Part shown: positions 6,296-12,357 of the stretch, in pieces
Layout of the letters: every line of letters begins with the position of its first letter
How positions within the stretch are numbered: the first letter of the stretch is position 1
NCBI RefSeq assembly: GCF_052119425.1
Contig: NZ_JBQKFH010000053.1
Location: 1-12,357, forward strand
Length of the DNA stretch: 12,357 nucleotides
Direction of reading: 5' to 3'
DNA from: Enterococcus_E cecorum_C
Lineage (GTDB): Bacteria > Bacillota > Bacilli > Lactobacillales > Enterococcaceae
Translations under genes and position numbers: made by a program
Notes under the pieces: model-generated
Database searches by the model: none
What the model was told of the DNA's origin: nothing
The model's input: the letters and a program-made list of their open reading frames with translations, nothing else

Positions 6296-8170
6296 TCAAA
6301 AGATGTCCAATCCTCTATAAATGTTGTTATTGTAAACATATTTTTTATTATCTAATGTGACAACAAATTTTTCCAACCTTCTCACTTCCTGTTCGTAGTC
6401 ATCAATCACTTTACCAATTTCTTCCTGAGATTGTCTCACATCCTTCTTTACCTGTTCAAGTGTAATAGCTGCGGTCAGATTCATCTTGGCATAATCAAAT
6501 CGAGCTAGCCTTCGGTTTTCTGGGTCTGCGTTATTAAGATTGAGCAACACTTCCGCCACCTTGTTAAGGTAAGCAAGTTTGTCCTGATAATCTGTGATCA
6601 TCAACTCCAGTTGAGCAATGTCTTGAAGCATCTCGTCCTTGATTTCCTGGTAAGATTTGTTGTCAATATCCAGTTCAATCAAAAGATTAAGCTCTGCGAG
6701 TTTATCTTTGAGGGTATCAAGGGTTGGTCGCCTGCGTTTAGGGATATGCTTGCTGTCGTGTGAGAGTTGACGAATCAGGTCTCGGCCTCTCATATACTTA
6801 TTGAGCTGGGCATTGTCTTTGTGATAGATAAAAAATTGGGCAGTCTCACGAATAAAAACGTGATAGGTTTTTCCCGTTTCCGTTTCTTTAATATCCAGGT
6901 TACGGTTTGGTATGAAGACCAAGCCGTCTTTTTTGATACCATAATTGATTCTGACAAAGAGACCGTCCTTGACTAACTTGTCAATCTGGTGCTCTGCTAA
7001 AACAACTTCAAACTCCTGAACCTGGTCTCGTGTTTCTTTGAAATCCGTATAGGATGGCCAAAGTTCTTCGTCAGGCAGCCTATCTTTGTTCATTTCCTCC
7101 TGGTACTTTTCAAAATCTGACACAAGAGTTTCCAAGCTAACGTCTGGGAGCTCTTTCTCTTTAGAAAAATAGTCTTCAAAAAACTGGACATCGTAAAGAC
7201 ACTTGGCACTCAGCTTCTCATTTTTTATGGCTATGCTCCTGCCATTCTCTGATAAAGTAAAGACAACATGTTTCAGTTTGGGAGAAATGATTAGGTTCAG
7301 CTGCTCTGCCATTTTAACCAAATGCTCCAGGCTCCTAGCCTTGGGTAAAAGAAACTCCAGTCGCTCTTCAATACCTCGTTTCACAAACTGCTCCCGAAAA
7401 TAATCCTCGGTGTAGGGTTGACGTTTGTTTAGCTGGTCGCCACGAATGACCTGTTTCATGTTGCGGTCGGTCATCAGAAAGCGGGCGTGCTTGCGAGAAA
7501 AATCAATCTCCACGTTTAGAGCAGGAGCCTTGGCCAAAAAATCTTCAAAGCTCCTGCTATTTTCCATGAGAAAGTAAAGTCGCTGCTTGAGTTCGAACTT
7601 ATTGTTGGTTCTACGATAGGTCTCAAACTTCTCATGCGAGTAACGATTAGGTGTGATGATTTTTGCTCCAGCTTCTTTGGCAATGCGATCTGAAATCAGA
7701 CGAAGGTTTCTCTCCTGGGCATAGTCCCATTTGAGTTTTTTATCTGACTGCTTATCCACGGCGTTAATCAAGATATGGTTATGGATATGGTCCTTATCAA
7801 CGTGCGTCGCAACAATAAAACGAAAACTCCCACCTGTTAATTCTTTAATGGTCTCATAGCCAATGCGGTTAATCTCTTCAGGTGTGAGCTTGTCATCAGG
7901 GGAAAAGGATTGAATGAGGTGGTGGGCATGGATTTTCGTTTGCTTGACCTGTTGCCGATCATTCCTTGAATCGTAGAGCCTATCGTTGTTGACAAAGTTG
8001 GCATGATACATTTCCACCAATTCTTCATAGCTAGGAAAGTCCAGGTAGTTACTCATGCCAAAATCGGAGACCAGCTTTAGCTGCTCTGTCTTGTCAGGAT
8101 TGAGGTTATACTTGATAAGGCTCTTACGATACTTCTTCCCGTGTGTGGCATAATGCTTAGTCACTACCAT
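6296..8170 (-). CDS. Conjugative relaxase, MOBP type, Tn5252 Orf4-like
   Basis: The 624-residue protein is a relaxase that should nick oriT and lead the strand in transfer. The N-terminus has a Tyr-rich first motif (YATHGKKYRKSLIKYNLNPDKT region, residues 7-28). HAHHLIQSF is at 81-89, and the metal-binding three-histidine motif HVDKDHIHNH is at 123-132. The C-terminal third (about 490-610) is highly charged and probably coiled coil. Its start overlaps the mobC end by 14 bases, with GAGGG 6 bases before the ATG. In Tn5252-type elements the same order (orf10, mobC, relaxase) is known, with int/xis beyond the relaxase; here rpiR sits there instead. The catalytic tyrosine is not assigned with certainty. 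Confidence 0.85.
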   Translation of the reverse strand: MVVTKHYATHGKKYRKSLIKYNLNPDKTEQLKLVSDFGMSNYLDFPSYEELVEMYHANFVNNDRLYDSRNDRQQVKQTKIHAHHLIQSFSPDDKLTPEEINRIGYETIKELTGGSFRFIVATHVDKDHIHNHILINAVDKQSDKKLKWDYAQERNLRLISDRIAKEAGAKIITPNRYSHEKFETYRRTNNKFELKQRLYFLMENSRSFEDFLAKAPALNVEIDFSRKHARFLMTDRNMKQVIRGDQLNKRQPYTEDYFREQFVKRGIEERLEFLLPKARSLEHLVKMAEQLNLIISPKLKHVVFTLSENGRSIAIKNEKLSAKCLYDVQFFEDYFSKEKELPDVSLETLVSDFEKYQEEMNKDRLPDEELWPSYTDFKETRDQVQEFEVVLAEHQIDKLVKDGLFVRINYGIKKDGLVFIPNRNLDIKETETGKTYHVFIRETAQFFIYHKDNAQLNKYMRGRDLIRQLSHDSKHIPKRRRPTLDTLKDKLAELNLLIELDIDNKSYQEIKDEMLQDIAQLELMITDYQDKLAYLNKVAEVLLNLNNADPENRRLARFDYAKMNLTAAITLEQVKKDVRQSQEEIGKVIDDYEQEVRRLEKFVVTLDNKKYVYNNNIYRGLDIF

Positions 8171-8522
8171 AGAAGACCCTCAACTGTTGACACTTGATGT
8201 CAAAATCCTTTTCCACTTCCTTGATGAGCTGGCTAATGCCTTGCATCAATGATTCACGGTCACTTGGTGTTAAGATGTGAGTCTGGTTGACTGTCCGTGC
8301 AATTTGATTAATGTTATTCCCAATCCGTCTCAGCTCAAAGACTAACTCCTGGTAATTGGTCGTATCAATAGTCAGAAAAGTCATGTTAGGATTTAAGAGA
8401 ACTCTCCTAGCGTACTGGGAAAAATTTTTACAGCGGCTCTGACCAATACGGTCGTTCAATCTCACCAACTCCTGGTCCGTCAGAAACACTTTTTTGAGAT
8501 TGGTGCGGTAACGGTTTTCCAT
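8157..8522 (-). CDS. mobC: MobC-family relaxosome accessory protein
   Basis: The 121-residue protein has an N-terminal ribbon-helix-helix-like region (about 8-45) and the MobC signature RIGNNINQIAR at 66-76. MobC proteins help the relaxase melt and bind oriT. The gene starts 2 bases after the stop of the upstream accessory gene, with GGGAGGG in that gene's end as ribosome binding site, and overlaps the relaxase gene by 14 bases, so the three are likely made together. The length matches the family. Confidence 0.8.
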   Translation of the reverse strand: MENRYRTNLKKVFLTDQELVRLNDRIGQSRCKNFSQYARRVLLNPNMTFLTIDTTNYQELVFELRRIGNNINQIARTVNQTHILTPSDRESLMQGISQLIKEVEKDFDIKCQQLRVFYGSD

Positions 8523-8524
8523 GC

Positions 8525-8890
8525 CTACCCTCCCATGTACTTGTCACGAAAATCTAGACTGAGTGGGATAGCTTTCTCGACTTCAGCCATCAACTCCTGC
8601 ACACAGGTCAAGATAATTCGTAAGTGCTCTGCCGTGACCTGCTGGGTCTGTTCAGCCAAGACAGTCACCTGTAGGATGTCACGGCTAATTTGTTCAATCT
8701 TCTGTGACTGCCAGAGGGTAAACCAGTCAGCCACCGACTGCCTCCCTTCGACTAAATCCATCAGCTTTTGACGAACAAAGGGTGAAAACTGGTCAGCGTG
8801 TTCCTGTTTCATCAGCTTTTGAATCTGCTCCAGTTCCTCTGGTGTCAGGTTGATTTCCTTGCGAATAATGCGATAATGGTCTGTCATCAT
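8525..8890 (-). CDS. Mobilisation accessory protein, Tn5252 Orf10-like
   Basis: The 121-residue, mostly helical and acidic protein starts MMTDHYRIIRKEINLTPEEL and is first in the mob operon, with AAGGAG 7 bases before ATG 8890. The region at 60-110 looks like a long helix. By position and size it matches the small protein that precedes MobC in Tn5252-type elements, thought to be a DNA-binding relaxosome part (from memory of that family, not a search). The second ATG (8887) could also be the start. No enzymatic motif is visible. Confidence 0.6.
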   Translation of the reverse strand: MMTDHYRIIRKEINLTPEELEQIQKLMKQEHADQFSPFVRQKLMDLVEGRQSVADWFTLWQSQKIEQISRDILQVTVLAEQTQQVTAEHLRIILTCVQELMAEVEKAIPLSLDFRDKYMGG

Positions 8891-8997
8891 GTCTTTCTCC
8901 TTCTCTACTTGCCTCTATCGGGTAAGCCCCGATACCGTGTGGGATACGGGGGCTTCCAAAAAGCCTCAATCTTTCCTTTTCGGCTTTTGCGAGCTCA

Positions 8998-9017
8998 GTT
9001 ATTGTGTCCACAATAAC
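8998..9017. repeat. Perfect 9-bp inverted repeat (2-base centre) upstream of the mob operon
   Basis: GTTATTGTG and CACAATAAC flank a TC centre. The dyad is likely a relaxosome or repressor binding site in oriT, or the operator for autoregulation of the mob genes. Confidence 0.6.
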
Positions 9018-9080
9018 CCAAAATCTAATCGTCAACTGAATCCAAACCTTACAGGTTGGTCAGCCGACGATAAGAAAATG

Positions 9081-9128
9081 TGGTGGCTTCGCCCCCAAAC
9101 CCCCAAGAAAAAATCAAGGCTTGATTTT
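9081..9128. repeat. Two adjacent inverted repeats within the likely oriT
   Basis: The first dyad, 9081-9097, has 7-base arms with one mismatch and a TTC loop. The second, 9110-9128, has perfect 9-base arms (AAAATCAAG/CTTGATTTT) around a single G. Between them are two runs of five C on the plus strand (9092-9096, 9100-9104). Such clustered structure beside G-runs is typical of transfer origins. Confidence 0.55.
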
Positions 9129-9203
9129 CTCAAGATAGATACAGTTTAACAAGCTCGTATTGAGGAAATTATCACAGAAAATAGACGTGCTCAAAATTTC
9201 TAG

Positions 9204-9232
9204 TTGCTAAAGGATTTATTTTTTGATAAAAT
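9204..9232 (+). promoter_or_regulatory. Promoter of the S24 repressor / umuC operon
   Basis: TTGCTA (9204-9209) and TAAAAT (9227-9232) are spaced by exactly 17 bases, giving a start near 9239 and a leader of about 30 bases to the repressor ATG. Confidence 0.65.
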
Positions 9233-9235
9233 CTC

Positions 9236-9253
9236 GTTGAGTTATAACTTAAC
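9236..9253. promoter_or_regulatory. Palindromic operator candidate at the repressor transcription start
   Basis: GTTGAGTTATAACTTAAC is an 18-bp palindrome with one mismatched pair, lying just after the -10 and over the expected transcription start. This is where an autoregulating S24/XRE repressor would block its own operon. Confidence 0.6.
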
Positions 9254-9270
9254 AAAGAGAGGTGAATCTC

Positions 9271-9969
9271 ATGTTTTCAAAAGACCGCCTAAAACAAAGA
9301 AGAGCTGAATGCCAGCTCTCTCAAACAGATATTGCTAATAAACTTGGTGTTAATCGAAGTGCCTACCATAACTGGGAGAGTGGGAAAAACATTCCCAATC
9401 AAAAGAACCTGCAAGCTCTAGCTACCATTCTTAATGTTGAACAATCCTACTTTGAATCTGAGTATAACATCGTCTCCAGTTTTCTTCAGCTCAATGAAAA
9501 AAATCAACTAAAGGCTGAGACCTACGTTGAACAACTACTCATCAAGCAACGAAAAGAAGAAAATAAAATCGTCAACCTCACCGCCTATAATGTCATTAAG
9601 AATGTGGCACTTGCTGCAGGACCAGGCTATGGCTTTGATGATGAATATGAAACAGAGATTGTTTATTCTGATGAACAACACTCTGGTTTTGATATTGCGG
9701 CTTGGATTGACGGGACATCCATGGAGCCTAAATACTTAGACGGTGAAGTTGCACTTATCCGTGCTACTGGATTTGATTATGATGGTGCAGTTTACGCTTT
9801 GGTATGGGAAGGAAAAACCTACATCAAAAAACTGTACCGTGAGCCTGATGGTTTCCGTATGGTATCCATAAACAAGAAAGGCAATCCTGACCGCTTTATC
9901 CATCATGAAGATGATTTCCGAATTGTTGGTAAAGTTGTTGGCCACTTCATGCCCGTTGTCGGAGGTTAG
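9271..9969 (+). CDS. XRE / S24-peptidase self-cleaving repressor (HdiR/LexA-like)
   Basis: The 232-residue protein has an XRE helix-turn-helix at about 5-58 (QTDIANKLGVNRSAYHNWESGK) and an S24 peptidase domain at about 108-228. The likely cleavage site is Ala116-Gly117 (VALAAGPGYG), the serine is Ser150 (GTSMEP), and the general base is Lys187 (TYIKKLY). The 37-residue Ser-Lys spacing equals that of LexA and UmuD. Binding to activated RecA after DNA damage would cause self-cleavage and derepression, the HdiR mode known in lactic acid bacteria. The start at ATG 9271 is preferred because AGAGAGG (9256-9262) lies 8 bases upstream; a GTG at 9262 falls within that site. It is first in a plus-strand operon with the polymerase genes. 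Confidence 0.85.
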   Translation: MFSKDRLKQRRAECQLSQTDIANKLGVNRSAYHNWESGKNIPNQKNLQALATILNVEQSYFESEYNIVSSFLQLNEKNQLKAETYVEQLLIKQRKEENKIVNLTAYNVIKNVALAAGPGYGFDDEYETEIVYSDEQHSGFDIAAWIDGTSMEPKYLDGEVALIRATGFDYDGAVYALVWEGKTYIKKLYREPDGFRMVSINKKGNPDRFIHHEDDFRIVGKVVGHFMPVVGG

Positions 9970-9971
9970 AT

Positions 9972-10106
9972 ATGTCCAACAAGATTGAGGAAATGATTTA
10001 CATTAAGGGGGATCGAATTTACTTCACCCCATTTCTAAAAGAGTATGACGTGACAGACCATATCACAACCCTGCTCCAAGAGTTACGAAAACTCAAAGAG
10101 AGGTGA
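9972..10106 (+). CDS. 44-residue protein between the S24 repressor and UmuC
   Basis: This short frame starts with ATG 9972, 6 bases after GGAGG (9961-9965), and ends with TGA 10104-10106. It reads MSNKIEEMIYIKGDRIYFTP, then a region with DVTDHI, and ends in ELRKLKER. It starts only 2 bases after the repressor stop and its end carries the ribosome site of the polymerase gene, so translation is probably coupled. The function is unknown to me. Its gene order makes it part of the damage-response operon, perhaps as a small regulator or polymerase partner. Confidence 0.7.
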   Translation: MSNKIEEMIYIKGDRIYFTPFLKEYDVTDHITTLLQELRKLKER

Positions 10107-10111
10107 TGGCT

Positions 10112-11527
10112 ATGGGCTTTATTGATTACTCAAAAGAGCCTACGTCCGATATTGCATTTTTCGATATGAAATCATTCTACGCTAGTGTGGAATGCGTCAG
10201 CCGTGGTCTCAATCCATTGACCACTTCTCTCTGCGTCATGAGTAGAGCCGACAACTCTGAAGGATTGATACTGGCCTCATCACCCATGTTCAAAAAAGTT
10301 TTTGGCAAGGCTAATGTTGGCAGGTCCTACGACCTCCCCTTTGACATCAAGACAAGAAAATTTAGTCGCTATAATGCTCAAAAACAAGGATTGGAAATTA
10401 CTCCACAGTACATTTCATTTATTGAACATTGGGCTAGACGAACCTTAATCGTTCCACCTCGCATGGACCAATACATTGAAGTCAATATCCAAATACAGAA
10501 TATCCTTTTGAATTTTGCGGCTAGAGAAGATATTTTGCCTTACTCGATTGACGAAGGCTTTATCGATCTGACCTCATCATTGAATTATTTTGTAAAGGAT
10601 AAAAAACTTTCTCGTAAGGAAAAACTTGACCTAATATCAGCTAAAATCCAACATGACATCTGGAAGGAAACGGGTATCTACTCTACCGTTGGCATGAGCA
10701 ATGCTAACCCGCTCTTGGCAAAACTTGCTCTTGATAATGAGGCAAAAAAATTTCCAACTATGCGGGCCAACTGGTCCTACGATGATATTGAAAACAAGGT
10801 TTGGGCTATCTCTCCTATGACTGATTTTTGGGGAATTGGCCATCGTACCGAGAAACGGCTCCATAAGCTAGGGATATTTTCAATTAAAGATTTAGCAAAT
10901 ACCAATCCTGACATTCTTAAAAAAGAATTTGGAATCAATGGTGTGCAACTCTGGTTTCACGCAAACGGAGTTGATGAAAGTAATGTTCATGAGCCTTATA
11001 GGCCTAAATCAAAAGGTCTGGGTAACTCACAAGTCCTACCTCGTGACTACATCAAGCAATCCGACATCGAGCTAGTCCTAACTGAAATGGCTGAACAGGT
11101 TGCTATCAGACTAAGACGAGCCCACAAGAAAACAACTAATGTTGCTATCCAGGTGGGATACTCAAGGACAGAGCTGAAGAAAGCCATCAATACCCAAACA
11201 CGAATAGATCCAACCAACAGCACTCGGATTCTCAAAGATACTGTCCTTAAACTTTTTAGAAGTAAGTACACTTCAGGAGCAGTTCGCAGCATTGCCGTAC
11301 GCTATGATGGCTTTGTGGACGAGAACTACTCTCTGATTTCCCTTTTCGATGATGTCAAAACCATTGAGAAAGACGAAATGATTCAGAGTACCATTGATTC
11401 CATTCGTGACCGCTTTGGCTTTCTTGCTGTCCAAAAAGGAACTGCCCTCTTGGACAGCTCCCGAAATATTGCACGCAGTAAACTAATAGGAGGCCACTCT
11501 GCTGGTGGTTTGGAGGGACTAAAATGA
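10112..11527 (+). CDS. umuC: Y-family translesion DNA polymerase (UmuC/UvrX-like)
   Basis: The protein of 471 residues (from ATG 10112) carries the Y-family active site. FFDMKSFYASVE has Asp18, and YSIDEGFID has Asp147 and Glu148. The palm and fingers region extends to about 240, with thumb and little-finger domains behind. It copies damaged DNA with low fidelity. AAGAGAGG ends at 10103, 8 bases before ATG 10112, a better start than the ATG at 10106, which overlaps the preceding stop. A UmuC-type gene is also known from Tn5252, where the operon was reported to confer UV resistance (from memory). Its stop overlaps the start of the YolD-like gene by 4 bases (ATGA). Confidence 0.88.
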   Translation: MGFIDYSKEPTSDIAFFDMKSFYASVECVSRGLNPLTTSLCVMSRADNSEGLILASSPMFKKVFGKANVGRSYDLPFDIKTRKFSRYNAQKQGLEITPQYISFIEHWARRTLIVPPRMDQYIEVNIQIQNILLNFAAREDILPYSIDEGFIDLTSSLNYFVKDKKLSRKEKLDLISAKIQHDIWKETGIYSTVGMSNANPLLAKLALDNEAKKFPTMRANWSYDDIENKVWAISPMTDFWGIGHRTEKRLHKLGIFSIKDLANTNPDILKKEFGINGVQLWFHANGVDESNVHEPYRPKSKGLGNSQVLPRDYIKQSDIELVLTEMAEQVAIRLRRAHKKTTNVAIQVGYSRTELKKAINTQTRIDPTNSTRILKDTVLKLFRSKYTSGAVRSIAVRYDGFVDENYSLISLFDDVKTIEKDEMIQSTIDSIRDRFGFLAVQKGTALLDSSRNIARSKLIGGHSAGGLEGLK

Positions 11528-11892
11528 TTGACCGCTCATATTTACCGTTTGAATCCGCAAGACACTACCAAGACCGAAAAATGCAAAAATGGATGGGCTT
11601 CTTTTTATCCGAGCATACCAGTGCCCTATCTGATGACCTGGATAAAATTAGCTTGATGAGTGAGCTCACTCTTGAACAGAAACTGCTTCTTATTAGCCAG
11701 GCTTACACCAACCAATTGACCGTTAAGCTACAAAGCTTTGACGGCAAGCAACTCCAGACCTTGGTTGGTACGATTACGACAATTTCAAGAGAGCAGGTAA
11801 TTATTCGTACATCAGAAGGGCATACCAACGTCCCGCTTTCGATACTCCACAGCATTGAGCCAGTCGAGGAGGTGCTTTATGAATCAGCTTGA
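11524..11892 (+). CDS. YolD-like protein, partner of the Y-family polymerase
   Basis: The 122-residue protein has the YolD-like core near its N-terminus: RSYLPFESARHY, then DRKMQKWMGFFLSEHTSAL (17-35), where the family shows a basic DRG..KW..M pattern. A beta-rich C-terminal half (about 60-115, KLQSFDGKQLQTLVGTITTI...) follows. In Bacillus and relatives YolD-like genes sit next to Y-family polymerase genes and are thought to play the UmuD-like accessory role. The start overlaps the umuC stop (ATGA), so the two are co-translated. The next gene overlaps by 14 bases. Confidence 0.7.
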   Translation: MIDRSYLPFESARHYQDRKMQKWMGFFLSEHTSALSDDLDKISLMSELTLEQKLLLISQAYTNQLTVKLQSFDGKQLQTLVGTITTISREQVIIRTSEGHTNVPLSILHSIEPVEEVLYESA

Positions 11893-12178
11893 GTTTCATA
11901 GAAACGAACTGCAGATGGATTATTTTAGCGACAGCTACCAGAGATTTGAAACAGACTTCTATCGCTATTCGGCATTAAACACTCCTTTAACTTTTTTAAC
12001 GGATGATATTATGCGAAGCATGGCCAAATCTCAGAAACCATACTTCAAACTGAATAAGGAAAATGCCAAAGATAATAGAGACCACTATTTTCTATTCCGA
12101 GTTGAGGCGGTCAATAATAATAAGTTGATTCGTAAGTACACCTACGAAAAAAGCATGACCACAATAAAAGAGGGCTAG
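11879..12178 (+). CDS. DUF5960-like small protein closing the umuC operon
   Basis: This is a 99-residue protein (MNQLEFHRNELQMDYFSDSY... ending KSMTTIKEG). The start at ATG 11879 is chosen because AGGAGG (11867-11872) lies 6 bases upstream; an earlier start at 11855 has no such site. It resembles the small DUF5960 proteins found next to umuC genes in streptococcal mobile elements (family recalled, not searched). It is acidic at the front and basic at the end, with no catalytic motif. The function is unknown; a role in the mutagenic response is inferred only from its place in the operon. Confidence 0.65.
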   Translation: MNQLEFHRNELQMDYFSDSYQRFETDFYRYSALNTPLTFLTDDIMRSMAKSQKPYFKLNKENAKDNRDHYFLFRVEAVNNNKLIRKYTYEKSMTTIKEG

Positions 12179-12203
12179 TCTAATCGGACTAACCCTCTTT
12201 TTT
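12169..12203. terminator. Bidirectional rho-independent terminator after the umuC operon
   Basis: AGAGGG (12169-12174) pairs with CCCTCT (12193-12198), and TAGTC with GACTA inside, with a single C/A mismatch between the two stems. A T-run follows (12198-12203). Reading the other way, the stem is followed by TTTTATTG, so it may also end minus-strand transcription. The stop codon of the DUF5960-like gene (12176-12178) lies within the stem. Confidence 0.85.
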
Positions 12204-12329
12204 CTTACGAAACTGCTCTATTTTTTTCTCTAGCTCATCTGTTTTCAGTGTAAGCGTCCAATAACAAGGTGTATCGCATCTATCTAGTCCTCCAGTTATA
12301 CTGTATTCAAACAGAAGATTGGAGGTTTT
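12189..12329 (-). pseudogene. Minus-strand coding remnant without a start codon
   Basis: A 46-codon frame on the minus strand ends in TAG (12189-12191) and reads like a real protein end: ...FEYSITGGLDRCDTPCYW..., then LKTDELEKKIEQFRKKKEG. No ATG, GTG or TTG is in frame, and an upstream TAA (12330-12332) closes it, so it is probably the tail of a gene that lost its beginning. The frame overlaps the upstream region of the plus-strand gene that starts at 12332. Confidence 0.3.
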
Positions 12330-12331
12330 TT

Positions 12332-12357
12332 ATGATGAAACAACCCATTGTCCCTCT
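12332..12357 (+). CDS. Start of an unknown gene cut by the window end
   Basis: ATG 12332 follows GGAGG (12321-12325) at 6 bases and reads MMKQPIVP before the window ends. A possible -10 (TATACT, 12297-12302) lies upstream but has no clear -35. Eight codons are too few to identify the product. Confidence 0.5.

Larger units (their letters stand above)
8891..9140. other. Probable origin of transfer (oriT) region
   Basis: This non-coding stretch lies directly upstream of the mob genes, where Tn5252-type elements have oriT, and is rich in dyads. They include TATCGGG/CCCGATA; GGCTT/AAGCC; AAAAGCC/GGCTTTT (8959-8965 and 8982-8988); a 20-bp palindrome at 8998-9017; a hairpin at 9081-9097 (TGGTGGC, loop TTC, GCCCCCA) beside two G5 runs on the minus strand; and AAAATCAAG/CTTGATTTT at 9110-9128. 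I cannot place the nick site. Open frames here (one with a TTG start on the minus strand, one on the plus) have no good ribosome site. Confidence 0.5.

Noticed and set aside
8793..9035. Minus-strand TTG-start frame of 80 codons across the region upstream of the mob operon
   Set aside because: It overlaps the first mob gene by about 98 bases, has no good ribosome site, and its span holds the likely oriT dyads. Part of it looks protein-like, so it is not fully excluded.
8889..9149. Plus-strand frame of 86 codons over the oriT candidate
   Set aside because: It has no ribosome binding site and no recognisable motif, and its sequence is made largely of inverted repeats and G/C runs.
9262..9270. 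GTG start giving the S24 repressor three extra residues
   Set aside because: The GTG lies at the edge of the AGAGAGG ribosome site, which is correctly spaced for ATG 9271.
1..12357. CRISPR array, tRNA or rRNA genes
   Set aside because: No regularly spaced direct repeats and no cloverleaf or ribosomal RNA sequence was seen on either strand.

Overview
The window looks like a low-GC Firmicute, most likely a Streptococcus (S. suis or a close relative). This rests on AT-rich codon use, GGAGG-type ribosome binding sites, an IS3/IS150-type element end, a Tn5252-like mobilisation module and a UmuC/YolD cassette of the kind streptococcal integrative and conjugative elements carry. The species is inference; no ribosomal RNA or housekeeping gene is present.

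Region A (1-430) holds the left end of an IS3-family element (N-terminus of the first transposase ORF plus its terminal inverted repeat). It is inserted a few bases after the start codon of a small minus-strand reading frame whose ribosome binding site lies in a perfect 11-bp stem. Next to it is the terminator of the following operon.

Region B (431-6289) is a complete carbohydrate locus. A minus-strand operon reads chbG-like deacetylase, PTS EIICB, GH4 6-phospho-glycosidase of the alpha type (CDMP motif), then a secreted GH16 endo-glycanase with a beta-trefoil-like tail. A divergent RpiR regulator has overlapping promoters with the operon, a strong cre-like site and a perfect palindrome in the intergenic region. 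The GH16 enzyme would cut an extracellular glycan, the PTS would import and phosphorylate the product, the deacetylase would remove an N-acetyl group, and the GH4 enzyme would split the phosphorylated disaccharide. The pairing of a deacetylase with an alpha-type GH4 enzyme and a GH16 enzyme suggests an alpha-linked N-acetylated disaccharide. GlcNAc-alpha-1,4-Gal from gastric-type mucin is the most coherent candidate, but this is a hypothesis.

Region C (6296-9250) is a conjugative mobilisation module on the minus strand: an Orf10-like accessory protein, MobC, and a MOBP-type relaxase, in tight overlaps. Upstream is an approximately 360-bp non-coding stretch packed with inverted repeats that is the likely oriT. 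The relaxase stop lies only 6 bases from the rpiR stop, and no integrase or excisionase is seen at that edge, where Tn5252-type elements usually carry them.

Region D (9200-12203) is a plus-strand, damage-response-like operon: a self-cleaving S24/XRE repressor with a promoter and palindromic operator, a 44-residue ORF, a Y-family (UmuC) polymerase, a YolD-like protein and a DUF5960-like protein, ending in a strong hairpin terminator. After it are a minus-strand coding remnant without a start codon and the first codons of a new plus-strand gene that runs off the window.
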